Part shown: piece by piece, positions 63,088-64,000 of the stretch
Position numbering within the stretch: the first letter of the stretch is position 1
Layout: every line of letters begins with the position of its first letter
Source: Planococcus beigongshangi
GTDB lineage: Bacteria; Bacillota; Bacilli; Bacillales_A; Planococcaceae
DNA length: 64,000 bases
Assembly: GCF_016820495.1 (NCBI RefSeq)
Contig: NZ_JADHDU010000001.1
Coordinates: 248,257 to 312,256 of the forward strand
Reading direction: 5' to 3'
The notes under the pieces: model-generated
Seen by the model: the letters and a program-made list of their open reading frames with translations, nothing else
Database searches by the model: none
What the model was told of the DNA's origin: nothing
Translations under genes and position numbers: made by a program

Positions 63088-64000
63088 TCACATCTCCAAA
63101 TGCTCCTTCAAAACCTCCTGGATCCCACGAAGTTCTTCTTCATCCATCAGGTAATACCAGGTGCCATCCTCCATCACGCCGTAACCATCCTGGACAGGCA
63201 GCTGTTCGATCGATTCGAATGCTTCACTGTAATGCTTCCGTACTTCCATCATCTCGTTGAAAGTCATGTTCGTCCGTAAATTCGGGCCCAGGGCATTGAA
63301 AATATCTTTATAGGACACAAGGCTGTTCATCGACAGACCTTGATCAATAATGCCTCGGATGACTTGCTTCTGCCTGTCCTGCCGGCCGAAATCACCGCGT
63401 GGATCCTCCATGCGCATCCGCACGAATTCCAGTGCGTCCTCACCGCTCAAATGGATGACGCCGGCAGGGAAGCTGTCAAATGCGAGCGCATTTTCAACCC
63501 GAACGCCGTTGACGGAATCCACGATATCCTTGAAGCCTTCCATATTGATCTGTGCCACATAGTCGATCGGAATATCCAGCAGATGCTCGACCGATGCCAT
63601 CGACATTTCGATGCCGCCGAATGCATAGGCGTGATTGAGCTTGTCCATCGTGCCGCGTCCGATAATCTCGGTGTACGTATCACGCGGAATAGACACCATC
63701 TTCGTCGTCTGCAGTTTCGCATTCACGGTCAGCACGAGCATCGTATCCGAACGTCCACGGTCGCCTTCACGTTCGTCGACACCTAGCAGCAGGAGGGAAA
63801 ACGGATCTTTCTCGTCCAATTGTGCTTTCTCGACCACATATAAAGGGGAAGCGGAGCGGACGATCGGCTCGTAGATTTCATCCATCATGATCGTAAAATC
63901 GTTATAGAAGCTGAACAGATAACTTCCGATTCCGAGGCCGAGCAATCCTAGGATATTCACGATCCACAGCCACTTTCTTCTTAGGGGTTTTCCTGGGCTC
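63088..64000 (-). CDS. LytR-CpsA-Psr (LCP) family protein, N-terminus outside window
   Basis: A glycopolymer transferase that attaches wall teichoic acid or other undecaprenyl-linked polymers to peptidoglycan. The frame stays open to the window end (SPGKPLRRKWLWIVNILGLLG), so the start lies beyond it; a transmembrane helix of about 20 residues is visible. LCP motifs: SLLLLGVDEREGDRGRSDTMLVLTV, MVSIPRDTY, DKLNHAYAFGG, FVRMRMEDPRGDFGRQDRQKQV (the conserved Arg/Asp cluster for pyrophosphate binding). It fits the theme of the window: it may attach the pyruvylated polymer to the wall. Confidence 0.9.
   Translation of the reverse strand, partial: SPGKPLRRKWLWIVNILGLLGLGIGSYLFSFYNDFTIMMDEIYEPIVRSASPLYVVEKAQLDEKDPFSLLLLGVDEREGDRGRSDTMLVLTVNAKLQTTKMVSIPRDTYTEIIGRGTMDKLNHAYAFGGIEMSMASVEHLLDIPIDYVAQINMEGFKDIVDSVNGVRVENALAFDSFPAGVIHLSGEDALEFVRMRMEDPRGDFGRQDRQKQVIRGIIDQGLSMNSLVSYKDIFNALGPNLRTNMTFNEMMEVRKHYSEAFESIEQLPVQDGYGVMEDGTWYYLMDEEELRGIQEVLKEHLEM

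Overview
The window looks like chromosome of a mid-GC, Gram-positive Bacillota, most likely Planococcaceae (Planococcus or a close relative). This rests on the strong AGGAGG-type ribosome sites with some TTG/GTG starts, sigma-A promoters that are often of the extended -10 (TGnTATAAT) type, Rho-independent terminators after most genes, and Bacillus-type homologues (PatA, RocB, PanF, DUF2187). The species is inferred from gene content, not from a marker.

Layout. 1-16 kb is mostly housekeeping: murein-peptide use (NlpC/P60 endopeptidase, oligopeptide ABC ATPase, dipeptide epimerase, M20 hydrolase), a Yip1-like/HlyD-like pair, pantothenate and alanine symporters, PatA, RocB, a polyprenol-phosphate glycosyltransferase and GtrA. 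16-20 kb carries secondary cell-wall polymer genes (UDP-ManNAc dehydrogenase, TagA-type transferase, MurJ-like flippase). 20-28 kb is the S-layer gene followed by a split group II intron with four interchangeable 3' exons. 28-43 kb is a run of secreted enzymes, several with SLH anchors (nuclease, subtilase, glucosaminidase, amidase, NlpC/P60) plus a second small S-layer paralogue. 44-48 kb has the pyruvyl transferase CsaB, a glycosyltransferase and another MurJ. 48-64 kb has an SLH 5'-nucleotidase, an O-antigen-ligase-like protein, a decayed and an intact acyltransferase, an HtrA-like protease, several repeat arrays, a large Vpr-like subtilase and an LCP-family protein cut by the window end.

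How it fits together. SLH domains bind pyruvylated secondary cell-wall polymer. The window encodes the polymer genes, the pyruvyl transferase and seven SLH proteins, so most of it is one surface-assembly neighbourhood.

The main discovery is at 23.3-28.0 kb. One group II intron 5' half (domains 1-3 and one strand of domain 4) lies downstream of the S-layer gene and is followed by a terminator. Then come four separate modules, each made of a promoter, the complementary domain 4 strand, domain 5, domain 6, a different open 3' exon without a start codon, and a terminator. All four exons start at the same codon phase with Ser (AGY). In three modules the predicted transcription start is the first base of the domain 4 strand. 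The simplest reading is a naturally split group II intron that trans-splices, or alternatively splices in cis, different C-terminal domains onto the S-layer protein. Alternative cis splicing of an S-layer intron is known from Clostridium tetani. The promoter and terminator layout here points to trans-splicing, which I do not know to be described in bacteria.
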